DNA of 64,000 nucleotides from Torreya grandis (GCA_037957365.1 JARHVA010000082.1:1477001-1541000); one strand, 5' to 3'. Positions 10,960 through 22,419 are shown, counted from the first letter of the stretch. Notes: generated by a model not told the origin, from the sequence alone. Made by a program: numbers and translations.

Positions 10960-12878
10960 TGACTTACCTTCATTTTATTTATTTTCCACACATCAATTTT
11001 CCTTCTCTTACACTCTAGGATCTTTAAACCTTTTATTTTGACTTGATGACCTTCTAACTCTGTTAGGACAAAATAATACAATGTGTCCTACATTATGATA
11101 ACTCTAGCAAACCACCTCATTCATACCTATTGACTAATGATTCCTTTCATAATCCTATGCATATTCATTTTTAAATGGTCTTATACACTCTCTCATTCTA
11201 TGACCAAACTGATTAAATGCAAAACAATAACCATTGAATGAGTTAGTATACCTCATAACATTAGACTATTTGAATTGTCTCTTCATGTTGATCTTATTAT
11301 ATTTATTAGCTTTCTCCTTGACTTGAGCTACCTCCTTTTGGTCTTATTTGAAACCAAAATCTGTTCTATCACTTGAAAACTTTCAACTACTTAAGATGTT
11401 ATCTAGACCATCAGTAATATTTTCAAACTTCACAAAGGTCTTCAACTTGATAGATGCTTGATCCAACACAAATTTTAAGGATTTCATTTTAGTTCCATAC
11501 CTAGTGCATTCTTCCTCTTTAGCCTTTAGGCTTGCAGTGACTTATCTCTATTTATGCGTCAATCTGATTGATGATCTCATCATACTCCTTGGATGTGTTA
11601 CTCATTCTCCTCAAATAAACCAATCTACTCTTCATAATCATTAACTAATGATCTTAGTTTGTGATTATTATTTCTTTGGAACTTCAACTCCTCTAGAGTC
11701 CTCACTAATTTTACATCAAGGTTCACTTTAGATTCTTCTTCATCCGATTCTTCATTAACCATAAAGCATTTCCCATTTGATCAACCCTCATTATCTATTT
11801 CAATGGCTATGAATAAGATTTCATTATTGTCATGTTCAGGTTCATTATTGCCATCATCACTATCAAATGTACTTGTGTCACTTACATCAAATGAGTTATT
11901 TTCTTTGGTGTCGAAACTTCTCTTGTTATTAAATAACTGTTTCCTACCTTCATACTTCTTGAAATCTTGTTTATTCTTATCAGGCTTATAAACCTTCCTA
12001 TCATCTCCATGTTGTTCATATGTTCATCATGATAAGTTTTATCCCTGTTAGGACACTTGGATGTAAAATGACTAATATTACTATAGTTGAAATATTTGAA
12101 ATGAAAATTACCCTTGTACTTACCACATCTAAACCTTAACTTGCTAGCAAACATGGATATTAGTTCATCATTATCAACATATGAACATACCTCATCCTTG
12201 ACCTTATTGAATTTTGATTTTGTTCTTAGCTTTGAATTTTGCTTCTTTATTGTGAGTTTTTTATTTATTTGTTCTCATCTCATAGGTAGTCAAGATGCCA
12301 TGAAGACCATCCATTTCTAATTTGTCCAAATCTTATATCTCTTCTAATTGATACACCTTACAATAAAACTTAGGAGTTAGTGATATCAATACATTTTGAA
12401 CAACTGTATACTCTTTCACTTCTTCTCCTAATCCTCTAATGACATTGACCACTTCATCAACCTTCAACATGTAAGATGCAATGGTTTCATCTTCATTCAT
12501 TTTTAGACTTTCAAACTATCTTCGATGGGTCTAAAACTTGGACATATTCACCTTGGTATCTCATTCATAGATAGTATTTAATTTGTCCCATATTACCTTG
12601 GTTGTTTCATATATTATCAATTTCATAAAATCTACCTCTGATAGGCCACATAGAATGGCATTCATTACCTTATAATTACTCTCACTTTCCTTCTTGCTTA
12701 TTGCATCAGTTGGTGGTGTAGGAGGTGGAGTGTATCCATCCACAACAAACTAAAATATGTCATGGCCCATTTAAATTAGATATAACCTAATTATAATGAT
12801 CTAAAAAACATAATTAGTCCCATTGAATAATGTATCCTTACTAGTAGAGAAACCACCTTGAGATTGATGACTGGCCAT
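10960..12878 (-). pseudogene. Copia-C gag (decayed)
   Basis: Minus strand from ATG at 12,876-12,878 (MASHQSQGG). Recognisable parts are LFNGTNY, DGYTPPPTPPTDAISKKE, NAILCGLSEVDFMK, VIWDKLNTIYE, then RQFESLKMNEDE, VDEVVNVIRGLGEEV and DLDKLEMDGLHGIL, a copia gag of the UBN2 type. A zinc knuckle near 12,110-12,050 has lost Cys residues (FKYFNYSNISHFTSKCPN), and a second degenerate knuckle (HNVGHIVLFCPN) lies near 11,090. Many stops interrupt the frame. It would have packaged element RNA; it is dead. Confidence 0.75.
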
Positions 12879-12929
12879 CCTTGCTTCTAGGATCTCCTTT
12901 AGGATATTAGGCCTAATTCAAAGGACCTA

Positions 12930-12943
12930 GAATATGATATCAA
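12930..12943 (-). promoter_or_regulatory. Degenerate primer-binding site of Copia-C
   Basis: The minus strand reads TTGATATCATATTC, resembling the initiator-tRNA-Met complement TGGTATCAGAGC with several mismatches. It lies about 50 bp before the gag start, where a primer-binding site is expected. Confidence 0.4.
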
Positions 12944-12944
12944 A

Positions 12945-14850
12945 TTTCAGAATAAAAATGATTTATATGGGGGGTGAATCAGTCTTCAAAACCTTTCTTA
13001 CCAATTTCCCTTAAGCAATTATGAACCATTCAAACAAGCATACAGATCTAGCAAGCATAAACACCTATCCACATAAGAAAAAAATATAAGAACACATCAC
13101 ATATATGGGAAAACCTAAAATATAATAAAAACCAATTATATATGCAAATGGAATATATTCTTATAATACAAACACCAAACTTAGTGAAGCACCAACACCA
13201 TATGGAGCACCAACCCCAACTAGCTAAGCACCAACTCAACTAGGGTTTAATAAGCACCAACTTGTAAGGAGGAACCACCCCATAGATGAATCATAAATAA
13301 CTAAACCACTTGATTGATTTGATAACCTTTAGGAAACCTTGTTTCTCAACCATATGATGATGACCACATCTTTAGCTCTTCACACTCTTATCCTTCTCAA
13401 ACTATCTTCTAAGCCTCTTCGCTCAATTAGGTATCTTCAAGACATATTAGGTCATATGACCTTGATTTTCACATATAAAACCTGTATCAAATATTCATTA
13501 AAAATTATATACACCCTTTAAAATTGTCTACAATACTTATTTTTTCTTACCAATGTGTTATATTCTTCGCATGCTCTACACCCACCGATAGGCCTAAAAT
13601 TGCCTTATATTTATACAAGCCTCTTGCTTATATCCTTCTTGGTCAGCCATACATACTTGAATACTTGGATTAACATTTAAATAAGTATTATAACATTTTT
13701 AATACATTAAATAATCATTATAATATGTCATCCACATCTTAAAATACCAAAACCTCCTTTAGGCCTAAAGGAGACCTAATTCAATTAGGCCTTCATTAGT
13801 GCATGCACCATTTGAACTCCTTGGAATACTTTAAAAATCCATACATGGAAATAACAATTCATATGTCACTAAAATATACCCCCAATCATATCATCTTAGG
13901 TCCATGACACTTTTTATTTCTGACCACCACTTGAAGCACACCATTATCACTGTTCACAATTAGGCCTTCACACGCATAAAAAGGTGTATCTTGAAAAAAT
14001 AAATATAAAAAAAAGTTTGGAAACACAACCATGATAATAAATAATATAAAAATAACCTACAAGACCTCAAAAATTCATTAATATCACTATACTTCATTAC
14101 ATAGGTAAAAATGACTCAAACCCTTATCTGCAAATAGCCCACTCAGGTCTGCTAGAACACTCCAAAACCTAGTCATGAACAAATTAATATTCAACACCTA
14201 AAATAACACTAAAAATGACCAATGATATTTTAAAATTATTATTTTACATCTCTATACCACTCTAAAATATATATATCATAGGGTCTAGTGTCAAATATTG
14301 GTCTTACCAACCAATCTTTTATCCTTACTACACATAGTTAAACCAGAACTAGATAGGCTATTTTAACTTCAACATTTAAACCAATTTAAATGTCTATAAA
14401 ACCTTATAAAAATAATGGATAGTACATAAAATTTTCAAAAAACAACACCATGTGCATTTGATACTTCAATTTAGGGCATAGAGTCTCAAACTCATCACTG
14501 CAACTTGCTTACCCAAAACTACTAGTTTACCTTAAAGCATAGTCATGGTGAAAATGATATTCAACACCTATATGACCAATTTTATAGATTTATAATTAAT
14601 TTATATGATCTTATGATATCATTAGACCATTATTAAATATAAATAATATGTTCAAATGACAATATTGGTCTTACAAACTAATCTCACAACCTTATACTTC
14701 ACTGTCTCATCTGAACCAAATAAGTCAACTTGTGAGAAACATTTTCACTATAATCATTGACCTCTAAAACTTATAAAAAACATCAACATGTCTTAAAATT
14801 ATTTAAAAACACTTATATTTACTTATTTCCATCACTATTCCATGATAACA
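12945..14850 (-). repeat. Probable Copia-C 5' LTR (about 1.9 kb)
   Basis: Bounded by the degenerate primer-binding site on the left and the TGTTATCATG start at 14,850. Only 14,283-14,850 has a partner at the other end; the inner 1.3 kb is assigned by position alone. It contains a TATA-like GTATAAATATAAGG on the minus strand near 13,600, a 20-bp perfect palindrome at 13,754-13,773, and an internal duplication about 368 bp apart ('aatattggtc' at 14,293 and 14,661) that the other LTR fragment shares. Confidence 0.45.
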
Positions 14851-15221
14851 CATCCCTATTCATCTTCTCACTTTTGCTTAGGTTTCTCATTATTTGCACC
14901 ATTAGGCTTGTTAGCGATAGGATATCTTGGATGATTAGTTTAGTACACTTTAGGGATATAACCTATAAAAAAACCACCATGGACATAAAATAAAATTCTC
15001 AACCTTCTCCATCCAATGAATTTCATACTTTGATTTGGTCAACTCTGACATCTATAATAAATCTCTAAGAAATGTGTACTTTTATATAGGGTCTACTCAC
15101 ACACCTAACAACTCAATCACACCTGGAGGTGCATGGGAGATTTAAATACAATATACAATAGTTTTTCTATTCATTTTATAACATTTTAGTCTATTTTTAT
15201 CAATATCTTCAACATCAGGTC
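14851..15221. other. AT-rich host sequence left of Copia-A
   Basis: No protein-like translation or structural feature seen. It continues as host sequence at 19,195 on the other side of the Copia-A insertion. Confidence 0.5.
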
Positions 15222-15226
15222 CTTAT
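15222..15226. other. Target-site duplication of Copia-A (left copy; right copy at 19,190-19,194)
   Basis: CTTAT occurs immediately outside both LTRs. A 5-bp duplication is the hallmark of copia integrase insertion and fixes the element ends at 15,227 and 19,189. Confidence 0.95.
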
Positions 15227-15949
15227 TGTTAGGTGACCCCTTATCCAACGGAAGCACAATTGATTACTTTCTTATAAGCAATTAAACACGAAATTATACC
15301 AGAATGATAAAGTAACTAGAAAATTGAGACAACAAAGAATTTGAGAGACAATACACACTCTTGTATTAGAAATTAATAGAAGAAAATACAATAAGGAAGA
15401 TGCCACTTCTTCTTCCACCTCAAAGGCTTGCCACACCTCAAGACCTTCTTCCCTCTCTCTCTTGCTCAACACAACAACTCTATAGCCTGAGTTATTATCC
15501 CTCCTTGAAAGCTTCAGCCCGTCTCCTTGACCTTACACCTATAGATCTCCTTGACCTTGCTTGCTTCAATGCTTTTACTTGCCTTCTTGATAATTACAAT
15601 ACATGCCTCATGGGTCTTTAAATAGAATCCCATGGTTACAAAAATAGAAATCTAACTACAATAATTAGACACGCAGCTCATGACTATAATTAGTCATTTG
15701 ACATGCAAACACTCACTTCACTTAACTGACTATTCGTCAACAGTAGTTCTAGACCGCCACAGGCAACCGGTGCCAATCCCTGCTTGATTGGTGCTGCCGA
15801 TGTCGGCCGACTAGCTGTCGTCACCGATTTCCTTCTGCACTGAGCCTGACCGACGTCGGTCATGCTACCGATGCCAGTGCTTCTGGTTCTTCAGCATCCT
15901 CTTCTTTGTGTCTGCAAATAGTTGAAGCTTTTAGCTCCACACCCTAACA
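15227..15949 (-). repeat. Copia-A 3' LTR
   Basis: On the minus strand it begins TGTTAGGGTGTGGAGCTAAA at 15,949 and ends CACCTAACA at 15,227. Palindromic CCGACGTCGG-type motifs sit 70-190 bp from the LTR start, at 15,867-15,878, 15,849-15,860 (perfect 12-bp palindrome), 15,796-15,807 and 15,766-15,777. A TATA-like TCTATTTAAAG lies near 15,620-15,630 on the minus strand. The paired copy is 18,467-19,189. Confidence 0.95.
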
Positions 15950-15964
15950 ATCTCTCACTTGGAG
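15950..15964 (-). promoter_or_regulatory. Polypurine tract of Copia-A
   Basis: The minus strand reads CTCCAAGTGAGAGAT directly before the 3' LTR. Copia-B has CTCCAAGTGGGAGAT at the same place. Confidence 0.85.
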
Positions 15965-15966
15965 AT

Positions 15967-16593
15967 AAACAACTGTAACTTGTACCTGTACTTGTACACC
16001 ATCTATTTTGTTCCTTTGGCTTTGTATCCCTCTTCAAATTCACTCTTGAAGACCAACCACCACGCAAACCTGTGATGCAATACCTGTCACTTATGCCACA
16101 AGAATTTTGCTGCTCCCAAATTCTCCATGACATACTTCTGAACCAACTCTACCCTTAGCTCAGAAAACTCCCTGTATATGAAACCGTGCAACAAGTAACA
16201 CAATACAGTAACAGGATAATGTAGCTAATATTATCCAACCTGGTAAAGACAAAATACAATGTTCAAACCTCCATTGCCTGCAGCCTACTCAAGACCATAT
16301 ACCATAGCCTTCTGTCTCACGTGTCCATCCACTCTCTTCTCTAATATGGGAATCCATCCCTCTATCCAGTGCTTTCTTCCAGCTGACAATTCTACCAACA
16401 AATACCTGTTTGGTTCTTCTCCAAGGACTCACACTCCTCATCCATGCCAAGCTCTCACTATTTCTGGATTATTCCTGCATTGCTTCTTCCATCTTCCTAG
16501 TTCTTGACTATCAATAAGCAATATAAAGAAGGTGAACAATGAATATGAGGTTCACATACCTTTTTTGACCTCCATATGGGTGTTTGAGACTTA
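15967..16593 (-). pseudogene. Shredded pol remnant of Copia-A
   Basis: Short stretches of the minus strand align with Copia-B. The piece near 16,590 matches the segment around 35,340-35,385 (shared AGTCTCA and ACACCCAT blocks, then AGGTCAAAAA). Another near 16,200-16,080 resembles the RT region around 36,000-36,130. There is no YVDD box and no RNase H. The losses look like several separate deletions rather than one. Confidence 0.6.
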
Positions 16594-16652
16594 TTAATCC
16601 ACCCAACATCCATTCCAGTGACTGATCTCGACCATCTCCCAGTCTACTCCCG

Positions 16653-16847
16653 ACTGATGTCGATTCCCTACACTGACCCTGACTACTGATGTCGTTTCCC
16701 TGACCGACGCCAGTGTCCCCCCTGTCGACGTCGGTCTTATGACCAATGTCAGACTTCTCCTGCCCGACCTACCGACCCTACTGGTCTGCACATGACCGAT
16801 GTCGGTATCTCGCTGACTGACGTCGGTCCCATGTGACCGACATCAGT
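16653..16847 (-). repeat. Array of 12-bp palindrome-like motifs in the Copia-A gag-pol linker
   Basis: Variants of ACCGACGTCGGT occur at 16,653, 16,685, 16,703, 16,724, 16,742, 16,795, 16,816 and 16,836, spaced mostly 18-21 bp. The array corresponds in position to the linker array of Copia-B (35,169-35,295). The same motif lies in the LTRs of both elements. CpG-rich islands in AT-rich surroundings make the array stand out by eye. Confidence 0.85.
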
Positions 16848-18334
16848 GTCTGTGCGTTCCTGTAAGTGATGAAATTTTCATCCATGAGCTCTTCTTGGAT
16901 CAAACCTTTGTCCATACTGCCCTGCTCAGATTTATTCAGCCCCTGTGACTGATCTCTGTCCTTCATCTCCTCCATAAACACCAAGGCTTCTCTGTTCCTG
17001 TCAAAAGCATCAAATTTCCTTTTTCTACAATGAACTCTATCTATGCTTTCTGAATCTGAACACATACCTTTTGAATCAAGAACGTCCATTCCCTTCTTAT
17101 TCATGTGACCAAGCCTATTAGACCACATCTTCGAATCTACACCAGAAGTAGAATCAGTAATACAAGTAGATAGATAAAGAGTATCTAATTTCTTACCTCT
17201 CGCTAGAACAAGTGCTCCCTTGGTAACCTTCCAAGAATCTGCTGTGAGGGTTATTGTGCATCCCTCATGACCCAACCTTCCTACAAAAATTAGACTCTGC
17301 TTCAGAATTGGAACATGCATGACCTCTTTCAACACCCATGTGTTGTCAATCTGCAATCTCAGCCACACTTTCCATTTGCCAACTATCTGACAAGGCGTAC
17401 CATCCCCTAAATAGAGCACTCCAAAGTCTTCCTGTTCATACTCATGAAACAAATCTCTGTTTGGGGATGCATGAAAAGATGAACCAGAATCTAAAATCCA
17501 TGATCCTACCTGACTATCCAAAGAAAGTATGAGAGCGTCCTGTACCACAATATTTGCATCCTTTGCTTCTTCAATACCTGCATGTTGATTATCTTTATCT
17601 CTCAACCAACACTCCTTTGTATGTCCTTTCTTTCCACAAAACCAGTAGGTAACACCTTTGGATTCGGATCTCCTTCCCAACCTTGATTTCCCTTGCTCAA
17701 CCTTCTCCCTTTGCCTTCCCCTACTTTTTGCACTTAGATCATTACCCGATGATTCACCTGTGCTTCTCCTGCATATTTCCTCATTCAAGATCACACTCAC
17801 AACATCATCAACTTTTAAGATTTTAAAAGCAGATGTAGAATTACTTACTGCCATAACCAAACTGTCCCAACTTTCAGGCAAAGAACATAAAATCAAGAGA
17901 GCCTTTACCTCATCATCAAAAACAATATTGACTGAAGCTAATTGGTTTACCAAACCATGGAAATCACTGAGATGAGTATGTACTGATCCACCTTCCTGCA
18001 TTTGCAAAGTAAATAGCTGCTTCATAAGATATACCTTATTAGAAGCCGAGGGCTTTTCATATAAATTCACCAAGGACTTTATCAACTCTTCCATTGTCTT
18101 GCACTGTGATAAGTTGGAAATCACAGATGATGCAAGGCTCAACCTTATGGAACCGAGAGCCTTCTGATCAAGAACACTCCATTCTTCATCTTTCATATCT
18201 ATGGGCTTGCATGCAACCCCACCCAATGGTAAGTATAGATCCTTCTGATACAGATAATCCTCAATCTGCATCCTCCAGTGTTGATAATTCTTGCCGTTAA
18301 ACTTCTCCATTCATAGCTTACTTTCTTCTGCCAT
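16778..18334 (-). pseudogene. Copia-A gag-protease ORF (open for 510 codons, altered at key points)
   Basis: The original start is probably ATG at 18,332-18,334, but a TGA at 18,311-18,313 follows seven codons later; the long open frame restarts at 18,310 (MEKFNGKNYQHWRMQIEDYL) and runs to 16,778. Domains: UBN2-type gag (residues about 1-200), a zinc knuckle with its first Cys replaced by Tyr (YWFCGKKGHTKEC), and an aspartic protease with an intact active-site DSGS (WILDSGSSFHASPNR). Then comes the GAG-pre-integrase region with RLGHM, after which the sequence diverges and integrase is absent. About 70% like Copia-B by eye. An open frame of this length in a pol-less element is unusual. Confidence 0.85.
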
Positions 18335-18452
18335 TGCTGAACTCCCACTTAATTAGAAAACCCTGTGAATGACCTGTAATAAAAAACAATAACCTGTTCC
18401 CTACAAACCGTAGCTCTGATACCACTTGTTAGGAACCTACAACAATAGATAT

Positions 18453-18464
18453 GCTCTGATACCA
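18453..18464 (-). promoter_or_regulatory. Primer-binding site of Copia-A (initiator tRNA-Met type)
   Basis: The minus strand reads TGGTATCAGAGC, two bases after the 5' LTR end. A second exact copy of this 12-mer lies 40 bp further downstream (18,413-18,424), preceded like the first by CCTAACAA. Confidence 0.93.
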
Positions 18465-18466
18465 AT

Positions 18467-19189
18467 TGTTAGGTGACCCCTTATCCAACGGAAGCACAAT
18501 TGATTACTTTCTTATAAGTAATTAAACACGAAATTATACCAAAATGATAAAGTAACTAGAAACTTGAGACAACAAAGAATTTGAGAGACAATACACACTC
18601 TTGTATTAGAAATTAATAGAAGAAAATACAATAAGGAAGATGCCACTTCTTCCTCCACCTCAAAGGCTTGCCACACCTCAAGACCTTCTTCCCTCTCTCT
18701 CTTGCTCAACACAACAACTCTATAGCCTGAGTTATTATCCCTCCTTGAAAGCTTCAGCTGATCTCCTTGACCTTACACCTGTAGATCTCCTTGACCTTGC
18801 TTGCTTCAATGCTTTTACTTGCCTTCTTGATAATTACAATACATGCCTCATGCGTCTTTAAATAAAATCCCATGGTTACAAAAATAGAAATCTAACTACA
18901 ATAATTAGACACGTAGCTCATGACTATAATTAGTCATTTGACATGCAAACACTCGCTTCACTTAACTGACTGTTCATCAACAACAGTTCTGGACCGCCAC
19001 AGGCGACCGACGCCGGTCCCTGCTTGCCTGGTGCTGCTGACGTCGGCCGACTAGCTACCGTCGCCAGTTTCCTTCTACACTGAGCCTGACCAACATCGGT
19101 CATGCTACCGATGCTGGTGCTTCTGGTTCTTCAGCATCCTCTTCCTTATGTCTGCAAATAGTTGAAGCTTTTAGCTCCACACCCTAACA
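18467..19189 (-). repeat. Copia-A 5' LTR
   Basis: 723 bp, the same length as its partner at 15,227-15,949. About two thirds of the differences between the two LTRs fall in the 200 bp next to 19,189 (minus-strand U3), where the CCGACGTCGG-type motifs lie; one copy here is ACCGACGCCGGT at 19,006-19,017. Followed by the right target duplication CTTAT (19,190-19,194). Confidence 0.95.
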
Positions 19190-19194
19190 CTTAT

Positions 19195-20639
19195 TAGGGT
19201 TCTAGGAGGGTTTAAACCTATTTCCACTCTTAATGATCATTCATAAAGCATAGCCCCTTAATCCAAAAAATAATGATATTAATTTTGATTTAGGAACCTT
19301 AAAAATTTATCTTTAATATATTAGGTTCCCATGCATATGTTACACATGCCAATGAACACTTGAAAATCCTTCTCAAGTTTGCATGCCCTCATTCTGTGTG
19401 CTTGAGAGACCTCAAAACCACTTTTCATGCCTTATATTTCAAATCATGACTTAAAAATTTGTGAACATGATTTAAAAAACATATTATTCCTCTTATAACA
19501 CTAAATTATCCATACTTTCCTTGTAAATATAACCTCATACCCCATTAGGCCATACTATCTCTTTTTTCTCTCCAGGCCTTAACCTGCAAGTCACATTAGG
19601 CCTTGAAACTAACCTTCATGCATCTTTACATGTGATATCACCTTAATAACATAATTAATAAACCTCTCTCATTATTAAAAATTTATATACATCCTTCATA
19701 AGTGTTGACAACGGATCATCATGCCTCATTAGGCTAGGTAAGATCCAAGAGTGGTCTAGGTGTAGGCTTGGTCTAAAGGTCCTACCCCTATAAGCTCACC
19801 CTAAGAATCTCATGAGTGATCCAATACCTAACATGCATTATTAAGAAACATTATACATCCATTCATTCATATGTGAACTCATCTCACTAATCCATCATAC
19901 TCATACCTTCTAACAAGGTCTCTTTATGTTATGATTAGTGCCATGACTAGTCTTCTTAAGCACTTAAAACTTGGAAATTGACCTTGAAACACTTATGAAA
20001 GTATATGAACTTATCTTTAATTATCACACAATTTAAATCAACCTCTCACATGATTGTGTTTACTTAATTTACCAAACTTCATGATGCACACCTTCTCATA
20101 GGGTCTAGACTAGGCTTCTCAAGAAATAATATTCAAGCATGATTTAATGCTCACTTGACCTGAACCTTGATATCAACCAAAAGAAGAATCATTATATTTA
20201 CTTGAAATTATCTCTCAATGTAGATACATTAGGTTTCCTTCATATTATCTCTTATCACATGGCTTCCTTGTCACATCAAGTACACAAGCTCATACCTCAA
20301 ATACCACTTACCATGCATCTTCACTAGAAGCACTTTGACATCAATGACATCAACCTTGACATCAATGACAAAAATTATCAAAAACCCCATAAATAATTCA
20401 ATTTAATTGACACAAGTCACCAAAATAATACAATATCAAACTTACACAATGGACATCAAGAAAGCCCATCTTCATCCAAGACATTTTCTTCTAAAACCCA
20501 CCTCACTTGGGTGTTTGTAACCCACTAAAGAGGTTATAAACACCATTAATAACCCATAACCAATTGAAAAAACCACTAATATTTAACCAAGCACAAACAC
20601 AACATAAGAATGGCATACCAACCCTCCTTTTCTTGAGAG
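19195..20639. other. Non-coding host sequence between Copia-A and Gypsy-II
   Basis: AT-rich, with no protein-like translation on either strand. It may include decayed LTR sequence, since a 5' LTR of Gypsy-II would be expected here, but nothing matches the candidate 3' LTR at 28.5-29.9 kb by eye. Confidence 0.45.
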
Positions 20640-20829
20640 ATCGAGCCTCCAATGTTCATATCAAGAATCTAAATTTGATATTCTATAATAATTAAAAAAG
20701 GTTTGTGTCAAAAATCCACTAATTTAGGATATAAAAGATGTGTCCATCTATAAAAAATTTATCTCTAAACTATGATTAAATAATTTTAGCCAAAAAAGGA
20801 AGGATCCCAAGACCATTTAAGTAGTTTGA

Positions 20830-21250
20830 CAACTTCTAAACATCATGCTAGGCAATGGAGTTCCACCTAAGTATTTTAATCCAAACATCCCTACAGTTGA
20901 TGTCAATGTTTATGAAAAGCTTATACTCAATACTTTAATTAAATTAGGAAAATCCATCGATGTCATGACTATGTAAATAATTCATAAAATTGGTCTTAAA
21001 TTTCTTCCCCCAACACCTACCATTTTGTAAATGGTAGATAGATCCATGGTAAAGCCAAAGGGGATTATAGAAGACGTAGTCATATATACAGATTCATGGG
21101 AATACCCAGCTGATTTTATCATCTTACAACCTAAATATAGATTATGAGGATGTGCCCTTATCCTAAGAATACCATGTCTAGCTAAATTCAATGCTTACAT
21201 TGGTTGTAGATCTGGAACATGATGATTTCAAATGTTAATAACACTAAGAA
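20830..21250 (+). pseudogene. Gypsy-II protease (decayed)
   Basis: Reads FNPNIPTVDVNVYEKLI, LNTLIKLGKSIDVMTM, then after a stop VDRSMVKPKGIIEDVVIYT, DSWEYPADFIILQPK and LAKFNAYIGCRSG. The order and motifs match the Gypsy-I protease. The active-site region (LGKSID) is altered and several stops are present. Confidence 0.7.
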
Positions 21251-21639
21251 ATTAGTGTTGTACCCACCAGCCAAGCCTTCTTATGAAACAAAAAAAACTT
21301 ATTTGGTAGAAGATGAAGACAAAGAAAAAATTTATTTACATAATTCATTGATAATTGACCATAACATATCCATATAATATTAGGAAGAAGACACATTCGT
21401 TACTAATATCCTAAAAAATACCTATCAAGTTGATTCAAAAATATTCTCTTATAATGTATACCAGAAGAAGGTTTTTTTGATACCAAAAGAGATATGACAA
21501 CCTTACATCAACTAATACCACACCATTTTATCCATATCCCATTGTTGGTTAATGTATAATCCATGCTTTCCCCATCCAAACAAGTATAAATATTTTTAAG
21601 ACAATCACTTAATATCTACAATAGATCAAAACCTCAACA

Positions 21640-22370
21640 AGAAATCCAACTAGTCACCATGCTCCAAATCCATATAATGACCTTTGCTTGTAACTATCAT
21701 GACATGAGAGGTATTCCCATAGATCTATGTACCCACCATATTTACATCAAGGATGAGTGCAAACCTATTTGCCAATCATAATGTAAGATGAGCATCATTG
21801 TTAAAGATAGTCACAATCAAGTTACAAAAACTCTTGGATGCATGGTTTATCTATCGTATTTATGATATTCAATGGGTTTGACATCTTGTTATTATACCTT
21901 AAGAGTTTTCCAAATGGTGTATATGTGTCAACTATAGGGATTTAAACACATCTATGAGGAAATATCACTTTACTCTTCCTTTCATTGACTAAATACTTGA
22001 CACATTGGCAAGAAATTAACATTTCTCTTTTCTTAACGGATTTAAAAACTATATTTAGATTAGAATAGATCCTGAGGACTAGGATAAGACTACTTTCACA
22101 TGTCTTTAGGGTACATATGCATACATCATAGTACCATTCAATTTATCTAATGCTCTTGCCACTTTTCAAAGGGTTTTTTTGAGCATATCTTCTAATATGT
22201 CCCATGATTATGTTGAGATCTATATGGATGAATTCATAGTCTATGGGGAAACATATGATGAAGCCCTTAAAGACATAGATAAAGTCCTCCAATATTGTCA
22301 AGATAACCACTTGTCCCTAAGTCATGAAAAGTGTTACATGTTGATAACCAAAGGCATTGTTTTGTGACAC
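21640..22370 (+). pseudogene. Gypsy-II reverse transcriptase (decayed)
   Basis: Weak pieces from about 21,650 onwards are interrupted by many stops. The best segment, 22,179-22,367, reads SHDYVEIYMDEFIVYG, LKDIDKVLQYCQDNHLSLSHEKC. The catalytic box is YMDE instead of the usual Y-x-D-D, so one of the paired metal-binding Asp residues is replaced by Glu. Confidence 0.75.
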
Positions 22371-22419
22371 ATCTTGCCTACAAGAATTAAAGTAGATCTT
22401 TTTAAAAATAAACATAATC

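Larger units (their letters stand above)
10078..14850 (-). mobile_element. Copia-C: old gag-only Ty1/copia relic on the minus strand
   Basis: A direct repeat (10,078-10,649 and 14,283-14,850) brackets a decayed copia gag. On the minus strand the order is 5' LTR (starting TGTTATCATG at 14,850), a degenerate primer-binding site near 12,930, gag from 12,878, a purine tract at 10,660-10,650, then a 3' LTR starting TGTTATCATG at 10,649. No protease, integrase, RT or RNase H is seen between gag and the purine tract, only about 300 bp. Either pol was deleted or the element was gag-only. The 3' LTR is recognisable only for its first about 570 bp. No target duplication could be checked. Confidence 0.6.
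15227..19189 (-). mobile_element. Copia-A: non-autonomous Ty1/copia (Tork/Tnt1-like), pol mostly deleted
   Basis: Minus-strand element of 3,963 bp with two 723-bp LTRs, a 5-bp target duplication CTTAT, a primer-binding site and a polypurine tract. The LTRs differ at about 38 positions by eye (about 5%), so it is younger than the gypsy elements. Gag and protease remain, but integrase and most of RT/RNase H are missing; only short diverged pieces of pol are left between 15,967 and 16,593. Its LTR start, purine tract and gag match Copia-B (32-37.8 kb), which makes it an internally deleted relative. It could have moved only with enzymes supplied by an element such as Copia-B. Confidence 0.93.
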
